Of a stretch of DNA of 64,000 nt, positions 40,225-48,727 are shown piece by piece. The notes beneath the pieces were generated by a model. It did not search any database, was not told the origin of the DNA, and saw nothing but the letters and a program-made list of their open reading frames with translations. The stretch is from JAUSIF01 sp040901465 (GTDB lineage Bacteria > Pseudomonadota > Alphaproteobacteria > Rhizobiales > Xanthobacteraceae). The translations under genes were made by a program, and so were the position numbers. The stretch spans positions 1-64,000 of the forward strand of contig JBBDYN010000024.1 of the NCBI GenBank assembly GCA_040901465.1, read 5' to 3'. How positions within the stretch are numbered: the stretch's first letter is position 1; every line of letters starts with the position of its first letter.

Positions 40225-40649
40225 CATCCCAACTCGCGGCCGGCGACAACTGGCTCCTGTACGACGGTCAATGTCCGTTTTGCTCACGATATGTGCAGCG
40301 GATTCGATTGCAGGATGCGATTGGGCCTGTTCGGCTGATCGATGCGCGCGAGAACAGTCCGGAGCGCGCCATGGTTCGCGCGGCCGGCTTGGAGATCAAC
40401 CAAGGCATGGTGCTGCACTTCGACGGGCAACTCTATCATGGCGACGAATGCCTGCACCGGCTCGCGCTTCTCACGACACCGGTGGGAATTTTCAACTGGC
40501 TGAACGCCCGCCTGTTCAGTTCGCCCCGGATTTCTCGGTTGGGTTATCCGATCCTGAGAACTGGGCGAAATTTGGCGCTGCGCATTCTTGGGCGCGAGCC
40601 GATTCGGGGTGACGCCTCGAATGCGCGACAGCGGACGAGAGATCGTTAG
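40221..40649 (+). CDS. DCC1-like thiol-disulfide oxidoreductase (DUF393)
   Basis: The 142-residue protein has the DUF393 signature LLYDGQCPFCSRYVQRIRLQ with the redox pair C18-P-F-C21. It continues PVRLIDARENSPERAMVRAA and has the family's later motif GDECLHRLALLTTPVG and NWLNARLF. The fold is predicted thioredoxin-like; cellular substrates are unknown. No signal peptide is present. It overlaps the preceding membrane-protein gene by four bases. The last ~15 residues (a basic SNARQRTRDR end) are unusual. An asnB relic follows. Confidence 0.82.
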   Translation: MTSQLAAGDNWLLYDGQCPFCSRYVQRIRLQDAIGPVRLIDARENSPERAMVRAAGLEINQGMVLHFDGQLYHGDECLHRLALLTTPVGIFNWLNARLFSSPRISRLGYPILRTGRNLALRILGREPIRGDASNARQRTRDR

Positions 40650-40700
40650 GCCTGCAATCAGGCGATGGTATCTGCGGAGATGGTCGCTTAGAGTTTTTGT

Positions 40701-40915
40701 ATGTGCGGCATCGTCGGAACAATAGGATATTTGCCGAGCGAAATTGCGCGACTACGCGCGACCGAATCGCTTTCGACGAGAGGGCCGGACGCATCGGGAC
40801 AATGGGCCAGCGCCGAGGACCTCACAGAATCAATCGGCGCTCGAGTTTATCGATTCTGACTCGAGCCGACAAAAGCTGGGATAGGTGTGCTCATTCGCGC
40901 CTAATCTTGAGCTTC
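40701..40915 (+). pseudogene. Relic of an asparagine synthetase (AsnB-type) gene
   Basis: An ATG at 40701 reads MCGIVGTIGYLPSEIARLRA, then TESLSTRGPDASGQWASAED before a stop at 40857-40859. MCGIVG with the Cys2 nucleophile and RGPDASGQW are the N-terminal class II glutamine amidotransferase signature of AsnB. The next expected motif (HRRLSILDLS) appears only in another frame as NRRSSLSILTRADKSW, so there is at least one frameshift. The remaining ~500 codons are absent. It cannot be functional. Confidence 0.78.
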
Positions 40916-40918
40916 AGG

Positions 40919-41503
40919 CTAAGCTCGCATCAATTCCGCGAACACGCGCAAGCCCATCTCGCAATCGTCGAGCGCGCGGTGCGTCTGATCCAATGAGATG
41001 CCAAGGTGACGCGCCACCGTCTTGAGCTTGTGGTTCGGCAGATTCGGCAGCTTCGCTCGCGCGACCGCGAGCGCGCAGAGCGGCTTGTTGCGCACCGGAA
41101 TCTTTTGTCGGCGCGCTTCCGCGCGCAGGAAGCCCATGTCGAAGGCGACGTTGTAGGCGACGAGCGGCAAGTCCTCGACGAACTCGGAAAAGCGCGGCAG
41201 CGCCGCCTCGATCGGGTCGCCGTCTTCCAGCATCGCGTCGGAGATGCCGGTGAGCCGCGTGATGAAATAGGGCAGCGGCTCGTCCACGCGGATCAGGGCC
41301 TGGAACGAGCCGCACGGGATACCGCCCTTTGCCACTCTGAGCGCCGCGATCTCGATGATGCGGCAGCCGTGCGGCGACAGGCCCGTGGTCTCCAGATCGA
41401 AGAATACGAACTTCGCGCCATCCGCGCTGACCGGCGCGGGGCCTTCGTTCGTCTCTTCCCTCCTTGCCGTCGCGCCGGACAATGCTGATTCGCCCCCGGA
41501 CAT
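40919..41503 (-). CDS. DEDDh 3'-5' exonuclease (PolC/DnaQ epsilon-like)
   Basis: The 194-residue protein has the three exonuclease motifs of the DnaQ-like family: Exo I KFVFFDLETTGLSPHGCRII (D36, E38), Exo II VAYNVAFDMGFLRAEARRQK, and Exo III-epsilon HRALDDCEMGLRVFAELM with the catalytic His and Asp. It is a lone exonuclease domain with a ~28-residue hydrophilic N-terminus, not the replicative epsilon subunit (which is longer and ends in a polymerase-binding tail). A role in DNA repair or RNA turnover is plausible. It is convergent with the asnB relic. Confidence 0.88.
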   Translation of the reverse strand: MSGGESALSGATARREETNEGPAPVSADGAKFVFFDLETTGLSPHGCRIIEIAALRVAKGGIPCGSFQALIRVDEPLPYFITRLTGISDAMLEDGDPIEAALPRFSEFVEDLPLVAYNVAFDMGFLRAEARRQKIPVRNKPLCALAVARAKLPNLPNHKLKTVARHLGISLDQTHRALDDCEMGLRVFAELMRA

Positions 41504-41661
41504 CTTGGATAGCGTGCCGGCAATCGTCTGTCCCCTTTCCCACGAGGCGTCATACCGATGTCGCCTCGGCTTTTTACGCTTACGCCGAAGCCGCCGCGGA
41601 TGAATGGCTGTTCATAAATCTGTACGGAACGGACGGACGCAGCGCGCGTTCGTAAGCCACC

Positions 41662-43110
41662 ATGGACACAAATGTCGCCGCCCGGTTCGCGGCCGGTATG
41701 GTCGCGACCATGCTCCTGATTGTGCCGGCGCTGTGGAACGGCTTTCCCCTGCTGTTCTACGACACGGGCGCCTATCTCGGCCGCGCCTTCTTCGACACGC
41801 TCTCGCCCGGACGCTCCGCCGCCTACGGATTTTTTCTCGGCGCCGGACGCTGGCCGAATTTCTGGCCGGTGGTGATTGCCCAATCCTTTATCTCGGTCTG
41901 GACCGTCGCGCTGTTTCTGCGCGCCGAAAATCTCGGCGGACGACCGGTCCTCCTCGTCGTCCTGTTCGCGATCTTCGCGGCCACCACGAGCCTTCCCTGG
42001 CTAGCCGGCCAACTGATGCCCGACGTCTTTACCGGGCTGTCCGTACTCGCGCTCTATCTCCTGGTGTTTCGTGCCGACGCCCTCGCGCGCTGGGAGCATA
42101 TGGCGCTGACCGCGCTCATCGCCTTCGCCGCAGCGGGCCACAATGCAACGCTCGCCGTGCTCCTTGTGTTGCTCCTAGCGGGTGTCGCCGTCCGTCTGTT
42201 CCGGCCGCAGCTCATGCCGTCGATCGGGCTTGCGCGCGTGACAGCAGCGCTCGTCCTCGGCGCGGCGCTGCTGCTCGCCGCCAATTTCGCTGTGACCGGA
42301 CGCATCCTCTGGACCCAGGGCGGCACCGCGCTCGTGTTCAGCCGACTCGTGCAGAACGGGATCGTGCACCGCTTCCTCGCTGACAATTGCCCGAATCCGC
42401 AGTACGAACTCTGCAAGTATCGCGCGCAACTGCCCCATCACGCGAACGATTTCCTCTGGCACCAGGGCGACAAGGGCCCGTTCGCGGCAATCGGCAGCTT
42501 CGACGGCGGCGCACAGGAAATGCGCGAGATCGCATGGCAAAGCGTTTGGCAGTATCCGGGCATGCACATTTCGACCGCGCTTCGCTCGACGTTAGAGCAG
42601 CTGTTCGCGGTCGGCACCGGCTGGGGCGTCGTCTACGACGTATGGGACGCCTACGGCCATATCGAGAATCTGACGCCCGAGGCCGTGCCCGCGGCGCACT
42701 CGGCGCGCCAACGCCTCGACCAATTGCCGTTCGAGACCATCAACCGGCTGCATGTGCCGGTGGCCTGGCTCTCGATGGCCGCCGTCGCACTCTTCTTGCT
42801 GCTCGCCTGGCTGCGCCGCGATTTCGCGCGCCTCAGTCCGCTGGCGGCGACGACCGGCGCAGCGCTCCTCGCCAATGCCTTCGTTTGCGGCGCGCTGTCC
42901 AACCCGCACGACCGCTACGGCGCGCGCATCGTCTGGATCGCGACGCTGCTTCTTGCGGTCGCAGTCGCACGTGCGTTGCCTGTGGCGCGCCGTGTGCGGC
43001 ACATTCCAGCCGGGCAAGTGCTTGTTCGTCCAGAACTTCCTGTATTACCGAGCGAAATTGCCCCGGGCGAAATCCCCGCGCCGCCGCAACGCGCGCCGAT
43101 CGACGGTTGA
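41662..43110 (+). CDS. Polytopic membrane protein (possibly GT-C-like)
   Basis: The 482-residue protein has about ten hydrophobic helices (FAAGMVATMLLIVPALWNGF, VVIAQSFISVWTVALFLRAE, PVLLVVLFAIFAATTSLPWL, MALTALIAFAAAGHNATLAV, VTAALVLGAALLLAANFAVT and others toward the C-terminus). It also has a ~130-residue extracytoplasmic loop (NCPNPQYELCKYRAQLPHHA, then YGHIENLTPEAVPAAHSARQ). The early loop GFPLLFYDTGAYLGRAFFDT carries acidic residues where GT-C glycosyltransferases have their catalytic Asp, but I cannot confirm that family. It ends 165 bases ahead of the giant Cys-rich gene on the same strand, so the two may be functionally linked. Confidence 0.6.
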   Translation: MDTNVAARFAAGMVATMLLIVPALWNGFPLLFYDTGAYLGRAFFDTLSPGRSAAYGFFLGAGRWPNFWPVVIAQSFISVWTVALFLRAENLGGRPVLLVVLFAIFAATTSLPWLAGQLMPDVFTGLSVLALYLLVFRADALARWEHMALTALIAFAAAGHNATLAVLLVLLLAGVAVRLFRPQLMPSIGLARVTAALVLGAALLLAANFAVTGRILWTQGGTALVFSRLVQNGIVHRFLADNCPNPQYELCKYRAQLPHHANDFLWHQGDKGPFAAIGSFDGGAQEMREIAWQSVWQYPGMHISTALRSTLEQLFAVGTGWGVVYDVWDAYGHIENLTPEAVPAAHSARQRLDQLPFETINRLHVPVAWLSMAAVALFLLLAWLRRDFARLSPLAATTGAALLANAFVCGALSNPHDRYGARIVWIATLLLAVAVARALPVARRVRHIPAGQVLVRPELPVLPSEIAPGEIPAPPQRAPIDG

Positions 43111-43275
43111 AATAGAAACGTCGAGAGCCGCACGCTGCGATGCAGCGACTAATTTTCGCGAATGATTCAAACTAGCTAGAAGATTGACGCAACTCGATTC
43201 AGTCTTTTCTTGGCCGCCGACACAAGTCGGTCGCAATTCGTCCGGATAGTTCCCAGAGGGAGCGAGGAGATACGC

Positions 43276-46200
43276 GTGCCGAGCAGGCGCCGCGCATCTG
43301 CCAAGGGCGGCCGCATTGTTTTCGCGGCATGGCCGCGTGTTGTCTCCACCGTAGTCGCGATCGCATTGTTCGGCGCCGCGCAAATCGGCGCCGTTCTTGC
43401 GCAGCCGGCACCGCAGGGCATCATCGCCGTCGGCAACGGCGTGTTCACCGGCTTCTCCGGGACGGTGCCGCCGGCGCTGCCATTGCCGCCGGGCGTGCTC
43501 CCCGCCGACCGCACCTACATCGATCTCGCCGGACCCTCGGCGCGCGTCGTTGACCTGCAAAACATGGGCGGGCCGCCGGCGGCGCAACTCGTCAATGCGC
43601 CCAAGCCTTTCACGGCCACTGCCGCGCAGCTCGGGCAGGTCTATGCGGTCGCGCTCGACAACGCGACACCGCCGAACATCTATGTCGCCGCGACGTCCTC
43701 TTACGGCCTGCCGATCGTCGTGCCGGACAAGGACGGCGACGGCCGGCCCGACCGCGTCAAGCAGGGCGCGCCGAACGCGAGCTTCATGCCGGGCCTCTGG
43801 GGGCCGCCGGCGCTGGGCGGCGGTCCCGGTTCGATCTGGCGCATCGACGGCGTCACCGGCGCGGTCACCTTGTTCGCCAATGTCCTGCTCGGCGGCGTGC
43901 CGAATTCCGGCCCGGCGCTGGGCGGCCTCGCGTTCGATTCCGCAAACAACCAATTAATTGTCGCCGATCGCGATACCGGCATGATCCACCGCTTCACGCT
44001 CGATGGCGTGGAGCGCGGCGTTTACGACCACGGCGTCACCGGCCGCGCGGCGGCGGGCTTACCGCCGGTGCCGTTCAACCCGGCGAACCGGCTCAACATC
44101 ACCAACCCCGCGTTCCAGGTCGAGAACTCGTCGACCTGGCAACTCGCACCGAAGGAGCGGCTGATCTACGGCCTCGGCGTGCGCGGCTCGCGTCTCTATT
44201 ACGCGCTCGCCGACGGTCTGTGGATCTGGTCCGTCGGCATCAATATCGACGGCTCGTTTGCGGCCGACGCACGCATCGAGGTCAACGTCCCGCCGGCGCT
44301 CGCCCCGACCGAGATCGCGAAGATCATCTTCGACGATCAGGGCCGCATGATCCTCGGTGAGCGCGGCGTTCCCGTCGGACTTTACGATTTCAGCGTGCTC
44401 GCGCAGGAAAGCGTGAGCCGCGTCTTGCGCTACGCGCGCATCGTGCCGGGTCCAGGTCTGCCGCCGGTGTGGCAGCCGGTACCGGACGAATACGCGATTG
44501 GCTTTCCGGTGCAGTACCGCAACGCCAATGGCGGCGTCGCGATTGGCTATCGCTATGATGTAGCCGGCCGGATCGACCGCTACTCGTGCGGTGGCTTTCT
44601 CTGGTCGACAGGCGAGCAGCTGCGAAAGTCTTCCGATCCCGCGATCGCGGCCCGGCTCGCGGGCGGCGGGCCTGCAGAAGTCAACGGCCTTCAGGGCAAC
44701 GAGATCGAGTTGGTGCGGCCGCAGAACGTTCCGCCGTTCCAAACCTACTTCATCGACTACGACGACGAGTTCAACGACCCGGCCGCACTCGGCCATATGG
44801 GCGACGTCGCGATCCTGCGCATCTGCGGCCAGGGATTCCTACCCGGCTTCGGCTGGTTCAGTCCGCCCGGTTGGGCGCCGCCCTGGTGGTGGGGTGGACC
44901 TCCGGGATTTTGCCCGCCGTGGCTGATCACACCGGGAGGACTGTGCGGCCCGCCGCCACTCTGGTGCCCGCCTGGCCAGCAACAGCCCGGCTTCCAATGC
45001 TGCCCCGAAGGCACGTTGGCGGATGCCGCCGGCGTCTGCCGGCCGATCTGTCCGAACGGCGCCAGCGATCCGGATAGTCTCTTTGCCTGCGCGCTTGGTT
45101 TCGACAACACGACAATCGGTGGACCTCCAGGCACCGCCCGGTGCATCGGTGGCGCTCTGCCGATACCCGGCTGGGGAATCGAGGGCTGCGGACCGCACTC
45201 GCCGCTAGTCAACCCTGCCGTCTGCCCCGCCGGTCATGCCAAGGTAACTCGCAATTTCCCGGATGGCTCAAGTTACGAAACATGCGCGCCGCTTCCGGGC
45301 GAAGGCGCTTGTCAGGCCATGGGGCCAGGCTGGCACCTCGGTCTCGACGGCTCGTGCCAATTGCTGTGCCCGGGCGGCGGCACGCCCTATCAAACCGTCC
45401 AATGCTGCCCGCCCGGCGCCGTGGTGAACCCGGCCGGCCTCTGCTGCCCGTACGGCTCCTACGTCGATCCCGCCACCGGCCAGTGCACGCCGCCCTGGTC
45501 ATGTCCGCCCGGCTGGATTCCGAATCCGATCATCGGTGGCTGCTGTCCGCCCGGTTCGGTGATCGATCCGGTCACCGGTGCCTGCTCGCCCGGTGGCTGC
45601 CCGCCTGGCTGGGTGCCGAATCCGATCATCGGCGGGTGCTGCCCGCCCGGCTCGATCGTCGACCCGGTGACCGGCGCCTGCACGCCGACCGGCTGCCCGC
45701 CCGGCTGGGTGCCGAATCCGGTCACCGGCGGCTGCTGCCCGCCCGGCTCGATCGTCGATCCGGTCACCGGCGCCTGTGTGCCGAACCTGTGCCCGCCCGG
45801 CTGGGTGCCGAACCCGGTGACCGGCGGCTGCTGTCCGCCCGGCTCGGTCGTCGATCCCGTTTCCGGCAAATGCGATCCACCCGACGACAAATGTCCGCCC
45901 GGATGGATTCCGAATCCGGTGACCGGCGGCTGCTGCCCGCCCGGCTCGATCGTCGATCCGGTGACCGGCGCCTGCACGCCCGGCTGTCCGCCCGGCTGGG
46001 TACCGAACCCGATTCTCGGCGGCTGCTGCCCGCCCGGCTCCGTGATCAATCCGGCCACCGGCCTGTGCGAGCCGCCGAAACAATGTCCGCCCGGCTGGGT
46101 GCCAAACCCGATCACCGGCGGCTGTTGCCCGCCCGGATCCGTGGTGAATCCCGCGACCGGACAATGCACCCCGACCAACCCGTGCCCGCCCGGCTGGGTG

Positions 46201-47799
46201 CCGAATCCGGTGCTCGGCGGATGCTGCCCGCCCGGCTCGATCGTCGATCCAAAAACCGGGCTGTGCCGACCCGACCGCGGCTGCCCCGAGGGCTGGACGC
46301 CGAACCCGGTGACCGGCGGCTGCTGCCCGCCCGGCACAACGCTCGACACGATCACCGGCCAGTGCGAGCCGCCCGACCAGTGCCCTGAAGGCTGGATCGT
46401 CAATCCGGTGACCGGCGGCTGCTGCCCGCCCGGCTCCACGATCAATACATTGAACGGCCAATGCACGCCCCCAGGCGGTGGCTGCCCGCCCGGCGCGGTG
46501 CCGATCCCCGGCGGCGGCTGCTGCCCGCCCGACTCCGCCGTGGTCGACGGACAATGCCGGCCGGTCACCGAAACCTGCCGGCCAGGGCACACGCTCATTC
46601 CGCTGACCGGGTTCTGCTGCCGGAACACGCAATTGAGCACCGAGGGCAATCGTTGCTGCCCGCTGGGAACGACGCCCGCACCGAACAATCAGTGCGAGCC
46701 CGTAGTCGAGTTCGTCTGTCCGCAAGGTGAGGGTTGGACTCCGCACCCGACAGTGGAGGGCCGCTGCTGTCCGCCAGGCACGCAGGCGAATACCGAAACC
46801 GGTGGCTGCAACTGTCCGGACGGCTCGGCCCCCGACACGCGGACCGGCCCCGACACCGGCCAATTCTGCCCGCCGGCGCCGCCTTCGCCCGCGCCTTGCC
46901 CGGAGGGACAGATTCTGAACCGCGCCACGGGCCAGTGCGTGAGTCCGACGGATCAGACTCCGCCACCGCCTCCGCCACCGCCACCGCCGACTTGCCCGCG
47001 CGGCACACTGCACAACACAGCGACCAGTCAGTGCGTGACCCCGACCCTTCCCACGCCGCCGCCGCTCGTGCCGGTTTGTCCGCCGGGCCTGACGCACAAT
47101 CGCGCGACGAGCGGCTGCTCGCAGCCTCCGCCGCCGCCGACCTGTCCGCAGGGCATGACCCACAATCGCGCGACCAGCGCCTGCACGCTGCCGCCGCCTC
47201 CGCCAACGACCTGCCCGCAGGGCACGACCCACAATCGCGCGACCAGCAGCTGCTCGCAGATTCCGCCGCCGCCGCCGACCTGCCCGCAGGGCATGACGCA
47301 CAATCGCGCGACCAGCGCCTGCACGCAGACGCCGCCGCCACCGACGACCTGCCCACAGGGCACGACGCACAATCGCGCGACCAGCGCCTGCTCGAAGCCG
47401 CCGGCGCCGACCTGTCCGACCAACACGCGGCATGTGACGGCCACGAGCGCGTGCACCAGTCCGCCGAAGGGCACGACCCCGACGCTCTGCCCGACCGGCT
47501 CGCGGCACAGCGCAAACACGAGCGCCTGCACGCCGATCACGATCGGACCGCTGCCGCTTCCGCCGTGCCCGCAAGGCACCGCGCGGCGCACGCCGACCGG
47601 TCCGTGCCTGCCGATCGGCACCAAGCCGCCGCCGCCGCCGAAGACGCTGACGGTGCCGCCGAAGACGCTCACGCTGCCCCCCTGCCCGGCGGGCACGGCA
47701 CGCAACGCGCAGGGCCAGTGCGTCCGGACGCCGCCGCCGAAGCTGCAGATCAATCCGAATCTGCTGAAGCCGCTCGCTCCGCAGACGGTTCCCCGCTGA
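43276..47799 (+). CDS. Giant exported Cys-rich tandem-repeat protein with beta-propeller-like head
   Basis: This 1507-residue protein matches no family I can name. A GTG start at 43276 is used: it follows GAGGAGA by 5 bases and gives a signal peptide (RIVFAAWPRVVSTVVAIALF, cleavage near AVLAQ); a TTG at 43210 lacks such a site. Residues ~30-520 look like a beta-propeller (GLAFDSANNQLIVADRDTGM, LIYGLGVRGSRLYYALADGL). A Trp/Pro-rich linker follows (GWFSPPGWAPPWWWGGPPGF). Residues 743-1069 are ten ~32-residue repeats (CPPGWVPNP, GGCCPPGS, DPVTGAC). Residues 1208-1482 are eleven shorter repeats (CPQGTTHNRATSAC) with polyproline spacers. There are about 100 cysteines in all. It is probably a rigid disulfide-bonded surface or extracellular structure; function unknown. 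Confidence 0.8.
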   Translation: MPSRRRASAKGGRIVFAAWPRVVSTVVAIALFGAAQIGAVLAQPAPQGIIAVGNGVFTGFSGTVPPALPLPPGVLPADRTYIDLAGPSARVVDLQNMGGPPAAQLVNAPKPFTATAAQLGQVYAVALDNATPPNIYVAATSSYGLPIVVPDKDGDGRPDRVKQGAPNASFMPGLWGPPALGGGPGSIWRIDGVTGAVTLFANVLLGGVPNSGPALGGLAFDSANNQLIVADRDTGMIHRFTLDGVERGVYDHGVTGRAAAGLPPVPFNPANRLNITNPAFQVENSSTWQLAPKERLIYGLGVRGSRLYYALADGLWIWSVGINIDGSFAADARIEVNVPPALAPTEIAKIIFDDQGRMILGERGVPVGLYDFSVLAQESVSRVLRYARIVPGPGLPPVWQPVPDEYAIGFPVQYRNANGGVAIGYRYDVAGRIDRYSCGGFLWSTGEQLRKSSDPAIAARLAGGGPAEVNGLQGNEIELVRPQNVPPFQTYFIDYDDEFNDPAALGHMGDVAILRICGQGFLPGFGWFSPPGWAPPWWWGGPPGFCPPWLITPGGLCGPPPLWCPPGQQQPGFQCCPEGTLADAAGVCRPICPNGASDPDSLFACALGFDNTTIGGPPGTARCIGGALPIPGWGIEGCGPHSPLVNPAVCPAGHAKVTRNFPDGSSYETCAPLPGEGACQAMGPGWHLGLDGSCQLLCPGGGTPYQTVQCCPPGAVVNPAGLCCPYGSYVDPATGQCTPPWSCPPGWIPNPIIGGCCPPGSVIDPVTGACSPGGCPPGWVPNPIIGGCCPPGSIVDPVTGACTPTGCPPGWVPNPVTGGCCPPGSIVDPVTGACVPNLCPPGWVPNPVTGGCCPPGSVVDPVSGKCDPPDDKCPPGWIPNPVTGGCCPPGSIVDPVTGACTPGCPPGWVPNPILGGCCPPGSVINPATGLCEPPKQCPPGWVPNPITGGCCPPGSVVNPATGQCTPTNPCPPGWVPNPVLGGCCPPGSIVDPKTGLCRPDRGCPEGWTPNPVTGGCCPPGTTLDTITGQCEPPDQCPEGWIVNPVTGGCCPPGSTINTLNGQCTPPGGGCPPGAVPIPGGGCCPPDSAVVDGQCRPVTETCRPGHTLIPLTGFCCRNTQLSTEGNRCCPLGTTPAPNNQCEPVVEFVCPQGEGWTPHPTVEGRCCPPGTQANTETGGCNCPDGSAPDTRTGPDTGQFCPPAPPSPAPCPEGQILNRATGQCVSPTDQTPPPPPPPPPPTCPRGTLHNTATSQCVTPTLPTPPPLVPVCPPGLTHNRATSGCSQPPPPPTCPQGMTHNRATSACTLPPPPPTTCPQGTTHNRATSSCSQIPPPPPTCPQGMTHNRATSACTQTPPPPTTCPQGTTHNRATSACSKPPAPTCPTNTRHVTATSACTSPPKGTTPTLCPTGSRHSANTSACTPITIGPLPLPPCPQGTARRTPTGPCLPIGTKPPPPPKTLTVPPKTLTLPPCPAGTARNAQGQCVRTPPPKLQINPNLLKPLAPQTVPR
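45502..46482 (+). repeat. Ten coding tandem repeats, class 1 (~96-102 bp each)
   Basis: Each unit encodes CPxGW-x-x-NP-x-x-GGCCPPG[ST], then x4-5 and T/N-G-x-C-x-P, giving four cysteines (C, CC, C). Units begin at 45502 and every 93-102 bases after. DNA is well conserved in the GGCTGCTGCCCGCCCGGCTC block. Further weaker units lie on both sides (from about 45000, and 46483-46896). All stay in frame. Confidence 0.95.
46897..47721 (+). repeat. Eleven coding tandem repeats, class 2, with polyproline spacers
   Basis: Each unit encodes CPxG[TM]-x-HNRATSxC (two cysteines 13 residues apart) followed by 5-25 residues rich in Pro and Thr. The central five (47080-47400) are nearly identical. The last units diverge (CPTNTRHVTATSAC, CPTGSRHSANTSAC, CPQGTARRTPTGPC, CPAGTARNAQGQC). 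A run of ten prolines lies near 46965-46990. Confidence 0.93.
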
Positions 47800-47818
47800 G
47801 CGACGACGAGGCCGCGCC

Positions 47819-48139
47819 TCAGCCCTGCTGCGCAGGCGTCCGGACCACTAAGCCGTCAAGCTCGCCCGTCACCTTGATCTGGCACGAAAGCCGCGAGGTC
47901 GGCTTCACGTCGAACGCGAAGTCGAGCATGTCCTCTTCCATCGCCGAGGGCGGACCGACTTTCTCGCTCCACGCCTCGTCGACGTGCACGTGACAGGTCG
48001 CGCATGAGCACGCGCCGCCGCACTCGGCGACGATGCCGGGCACGCTGTTGCGGATCGCCGTCTCCATGACGGTCGCGCCCACTTCCGCATCGACGGTACG
48101 CTCGGTGCCGCCGTGCTCGATATAGGTGATCTTCGGCAT
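47819..48139 (-). CDS. [2Fe-2S] ferredoxin
   Basis: The 106-residue protein is an adrenodoxin/FdxB-type [2Fe-2S] ferredoxin. It begins PKITYIEHGGTERTVDAEVG, has the cluster loop AECGGACSCATCHVHVD with ligands C40, C46 and C49 (C44 is extra), and the fourth ligand C86 in RLSCQIKV. LDFAFDVKPTSRLSCQ is the typical end. It could serve cytochrome P450, Rieske oxygenases or cluster assembly; no such partner gene is beside it. It converges with the Cys-rich giant gene, with only 19 bases between the stops. Confidence 0.93.
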   Translation of the reverse strand: MPKITYIEHGGTERTVDAEVGATVMETAIRNSVPGIVAECGGACSCATCHVHVDEAWSEKVGPPSAMEEDMLDFAFDVKPTSRLSCQIKVTGELDGLVVRTPAQQG

Positions 48140-48221
48140 TCGATCGCGTTGCGGGAGGAACGGGTGGGTTCGGGTCGCACCCTATATAGGTGTGCCCTGC
48201 GAAAGGCGAGGCTCGGGCCGG

Positions 48222-48593
48222 TCAGTCGCGCGCGATCAGTCCGGCGACGGCGAGCCGCGCCACTGCCACCAAAGCAGCAAGATGGGCGAGCGTGCTCGCG
48301 AATAGCTCCGGATTGTCCACGGCCGCTTCCATCTCTTCCGCGGCTTGCGCGACGGCAAACGCGCCGACGCCCCGCGCCGCACCCTTCAGCGTGTGTGCGG
48401 CCTCTCGCAGCGCGCGAACCGAACGTGCGCCCGCGATCTCCGCGACGAGCTTCTCCGCCTGCCGGTCGAACAAAGTGAGCACTTCCCGTGCGAGGGCCTT
48501 GTCGCCGAAGGTCGCGCGCTCGAGGTGCGCGAGGTCGATCGCGCCTGCTCTCGGCTCGAATACCGCCGCCGCTTCGGCCGTACGGTTCGCCAT
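48222..48593 (-). CDS. Hpt (histidine phosphotransfer) domain protein
   Basis: The 123-residue protein is a free Hpt module of a multistep phosphorelay. The four-helix bundle has the phosphoaccepting H67 in REAAHTLKGAARGVGAFAVA. The preceding helix is EVLTLFDRQAEKLVAEIAGA and the following one AEEMEAAVDNPELFASTLAH. The last ~20 residues are hydrophobic (LVAVARLAVAGLIARD). The ATG at 48593 follows GGAG by 8 bases. The hybrid kinase partner is not in this window. It is transcribed away from the next gene, a small hypothetical also on the minus strand. Confidence 0.88.
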   Translation of the reverse strand: MANRTAEAAAVFEPRAGAIDLAHLERATFGDKALAREVLTLFDRQAEKLVAEIAGARSVRALREAAHTLKGAARGVGAFAVAQAAEEMEAAVDNPELFASTLAHLAALVAVARLAVAGLIARD

Positions 48594-48727
48594 GGAGGTA
48601 TCTCCGGCGCGATTTGCGCCGAGGTATCCTCCCACTCGCCGGTAAACGGAGATTCAATGCGATCACGCACTTAGCGGGGGTGACGCCGCTTTCCGGCCGC
48701 AAAGTGAGGCTGGGATTAGTGGGGATA

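Noticed and set aside
45502..47400. Regularly spaced direct repeats that could suggest a CRISPR array
   Set aside because: The repeats are 93-102 or 66-70 bases with no unique spacers, remain in one reading frame and encode conserved Cys motifs. There are no cas genes.
45499..47574. Very long open frame on the minus strand (about 690 codons), and a second of about 409 codons, over the Cys-rich gene
   Set aside because: They are mirror frames of the GC-rich tandem repeats, with Arg/Ala/Gly-heavy products, no ribosome-binding site and no family signature. The plus frame has the signal peptide and conserved Cys spacing.
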